The position numbers were made by a program, and so were the translations under genes. DNA of 23,414 bases from Halomonas halophila (GTDB lineage Bacteria > Pseudomonadota > Gammaproteobacteria > Pseudomonadales > Halomonadaceae). The stretch is taken from contig DJIP01000313.1 in NCBI GenBank assembly GCA_002433675.1, positions 2,046-25,459 on the forward strand, given 5' to 3'. The number at the start of each line of letters is the position of its first letter. Position 1 is the stretch's first letter. The notes beneath the pieces were generated by a model. The model was not told where the DNA came from and did not search any database. It saw nothing but the letters and a program-made list of their open reading frames with translations. Positions 22,134 to 23,414 of this stretch are shown here, in pieces.

Positions 22134-23414
22134 AGGTTGAAGCCAACGCTCAGGTAGGCGGCACGTCCGGGGTTTTCGTAGTCCCAGCCACCTTGAAAGG
22201 CAGACGCACGAGAGGTGGCGTACTCGCGATCGAAGACGTTCTCGAGCGTCAGGTTGGCCTTCCAGTCCGGCGCAAAGGCCCAACCCGCGCGCAGATCCAG
22301 GGTACCGTAGCCGGCCAGACGTTCGTCGTTGTCGACGTCATTGTAGCGGTGGTCCTGGGCGACGAAGGAAGCCCCCAGATTCCAGTCACCCAGCTGACGA
22401 TCGGCGTCCAGGCGCAGGGTCTGGCTGGCGCGGCGAATCAGCTGCTTGCCGGTGTCACGGTCTTCCGGATCGGTATAGGCGACGCTGGCCGCCAGGGTCC
22501 ACTGGTCGAGCTCGAGCCCGGTGGCAAGTTCCACCCCGCGAATACGCGCCTCGTCGACATTGAAGGGGGCAAAGCGGCCATCCCTCGACTCATTGGCGAT
22601 CAGGTCGTCGACGTTGGTCTGGTAGAGCGCCAGATCCCAGTAAAGCCGTTGGTACTGACCACGCAGACCAAGCTCCCAGGTTTCGGACTCCTCGGGCTCA
22701 AGATCGCTGTTGCCAAAGCCGGGAAAGTACAGCTCGTTGAAGGTCGGGGCGCGGAAGGCGGTGCCGTAACTGGCGCGCAGGGTGTGCTGATCGTCGAGGG
22801 CGTAGCCCAGTGCCAGGTGGCCGGTGACTTCTTCATCGTAGGCCTCGTTGTCGTCGTGGCGCAGGCCCGCCTGCAACGAGAACGGATGGAAGTCCATCAA
22901 TGCCTGGGCAAACACCGCCACGTTGTCGCGGCTGGTCTCTTCGTAGTCGGTGGTGCTGTCGACCTTGTCTTCCAGATACTCGGCACCGGCGATCAACTCA
23001 TGGGCACCGAGTTGCAGGGTGTTGTCCCAGCGAACGGTATGGGTCTCGGTGTCGAACTCTGTGGTGCTTCCAGGCCCAAAGTCGTTGGGCTCGGAGTGGT
23101 CCTCCAGCTCATCGCGGGCCTCGCTCAGGGTAAGGCGCGACGACCAGATATCGGTCACCGGCACCTCGGCGTAAACCCCGGCCACCTGCTGCACATAGTC
23201 GGAGTCGCCACCTTCGTATTCGTTGTTGCCGCGGGCACGCAGTCCCAGCAGCCCGAGGTTGGTGCCGTTGTCGAAGGTGTGGGACAGGCTCACCAGCCCC
23301 GAGGTATTGTCGTAGGCCTTGTCCTCGCCACCGTCACGGATCTCGGTACCGTCGCTGTCCAGGCGGGTGGCGCTGAACTGATACGAGGTGCCGCCCTCGC
23401 GGCCCGACAGACTG
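22130..23414 (-). CDS. btuB: TonB-dependent outer-membrane receptor BtuB, C-terminal part (5' end outside window)
   Basis: The frame is open to the window edge, giving about 427 residues of beta-barrel with alternating hydrophobic strands and acidic loops. The motif YGTAFRAPTFNELYFPGFGNSDLEPEESETWELGLR is the conserved TonB-receptor barrel segment, and GYGTLDLRAGWAF with DREYATS near the end matches BtuB. It transports cobalamin across the outer membrane with TonB energy. The plug and TonB box are outside the window. The protein ends in FNL rather than the usual aromatic residue. The call as BtuB rests on the barrel motifs plus downstream btuF-btuC-ATPase-cobO-cobQ. A B12 riboswitch, if present, would lie beyond 23414. 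Confidence 0.9.
   Translation of the reverse strand, partial: SLSGREGGTSYQFSATRLDSDGTEIRDGGEDKAYDNTSGLVSLSHTFDNGTNLGLLGLRARGNNEYEGGDSDYVQQVAGVYAEVPVTDIWSSRLTLSEARDELEDHSEPNDFGPGSTTEFDTETHTVRWDNTLQLGAHELIAGAEYLEDKVDSTTDYEETSRDNVAVFAQALMDFHPFSLQAGLRHDDNEAYDEEVTGHLALGYALDDQHTLRASYGTAFRAPTFNELYFPGFGNSDLEPEESETWELGLRGQYQRLYWDLALYQTNVDDLIANESRDGRFAPFNVDEARIRGVELATGLELDQWTLAASVAYTDPEDRDTGKQLIRRASQTLRLDADRQLGDWNLGASFVAQDHRYNDVDNDERLAGYGTLDLRAGWAFAPDWKANLTLENVFDREYATSRASAFQGGWDYENPGRAAYLSVGFNL

Noticed and set aside
22134..22283. Longer N-terminus for btuF
   Set aside because: It would be fully embedded in the btuB coding region and would bury the signal peptide. The GTGA overlap start gives a proper signal sequence.

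Overview
The window is a GC-rich bacterial chromosome segment from a gammaproteobacterium, most likely a moderate halophile of the Halomonadaceae (Halomonas/Chromohalobacter type). The evidence is a choline-to-glycine-betaine operon in betI-betB-betA order, a FadE-type acyl-CoA dehydrogenase, an azurin, a B12 uptake cluster, and unusually acidic extracytoplasmic and linker segments. This placement is inferred from gene content and protein style, not from a database search.

Left part (1-6631, + strand): the 3' end of betI, then complete betB and betA, closed by a strong intrinsic terminator. Next is fadE with its own probable promoter and a PsrA-like operator, also closed by a terminator. Middle part (6641-13112): on the - strand, an SLC13-type permease with two RCK_C/TrkA-C domains, a carboxymuconolactone-decarboxylase-like protein, and a class III aminotransferase. 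The aminotransferase is divergent from a MurR/RpiR regulator (+) across an AT-rich, dyad-rich operator region. A QorA-type quinone reductase (-) follows. Right-middle part (13400-17066): azurin (+), an unrecognised hypothetical gene (-), a cytoplasmic glycerophosphodiesterase UgpQ (+), an alpha/beta hydrolase (+), and a small lower-GC patch on the - strand with a DUF2188 gene followed by the first ~30 codons of a gene starting with a VFVNCPFD-type motif. That gene is truncated and overlaps the hydrolase 3' end. Right part (17165-23414, - strand): a cobalamin acquisition and maturation operon in transcription order btuB (partial) - btuF - btuC - ABC ATPase - cobO - cobQ, with overlapping or closely packed genes.

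The genes form several physiological blocks: osmoprotectant synthesis, fatty-acid beta-oxidation, anion transport, amino-donor metabolism under RpiR control, copper-protein electron transfer, glycerophosphodiester breakdown, and corrinoid import plus adenosylation and amidation. No rRNA, tRNA, CRISPR array or insertion sequence was seen. No stretch over 300 bases lacks a gene; the longest gap is the 287-base region before azurin.

The main unexpected observations are two. First, a probable two-gene accessory unit (DUF2188 + VFVNCPFD protein) is broken by a deletion or rearrangement that also gave the neighbouring hydrolase a chimeric C-terminus. Second, short tandem duplications (6, 15, 16, 18, ~30 bp) recur at or just beyond gene 3' ends. 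In two cases they duplicate the stop-codon region of the gene.
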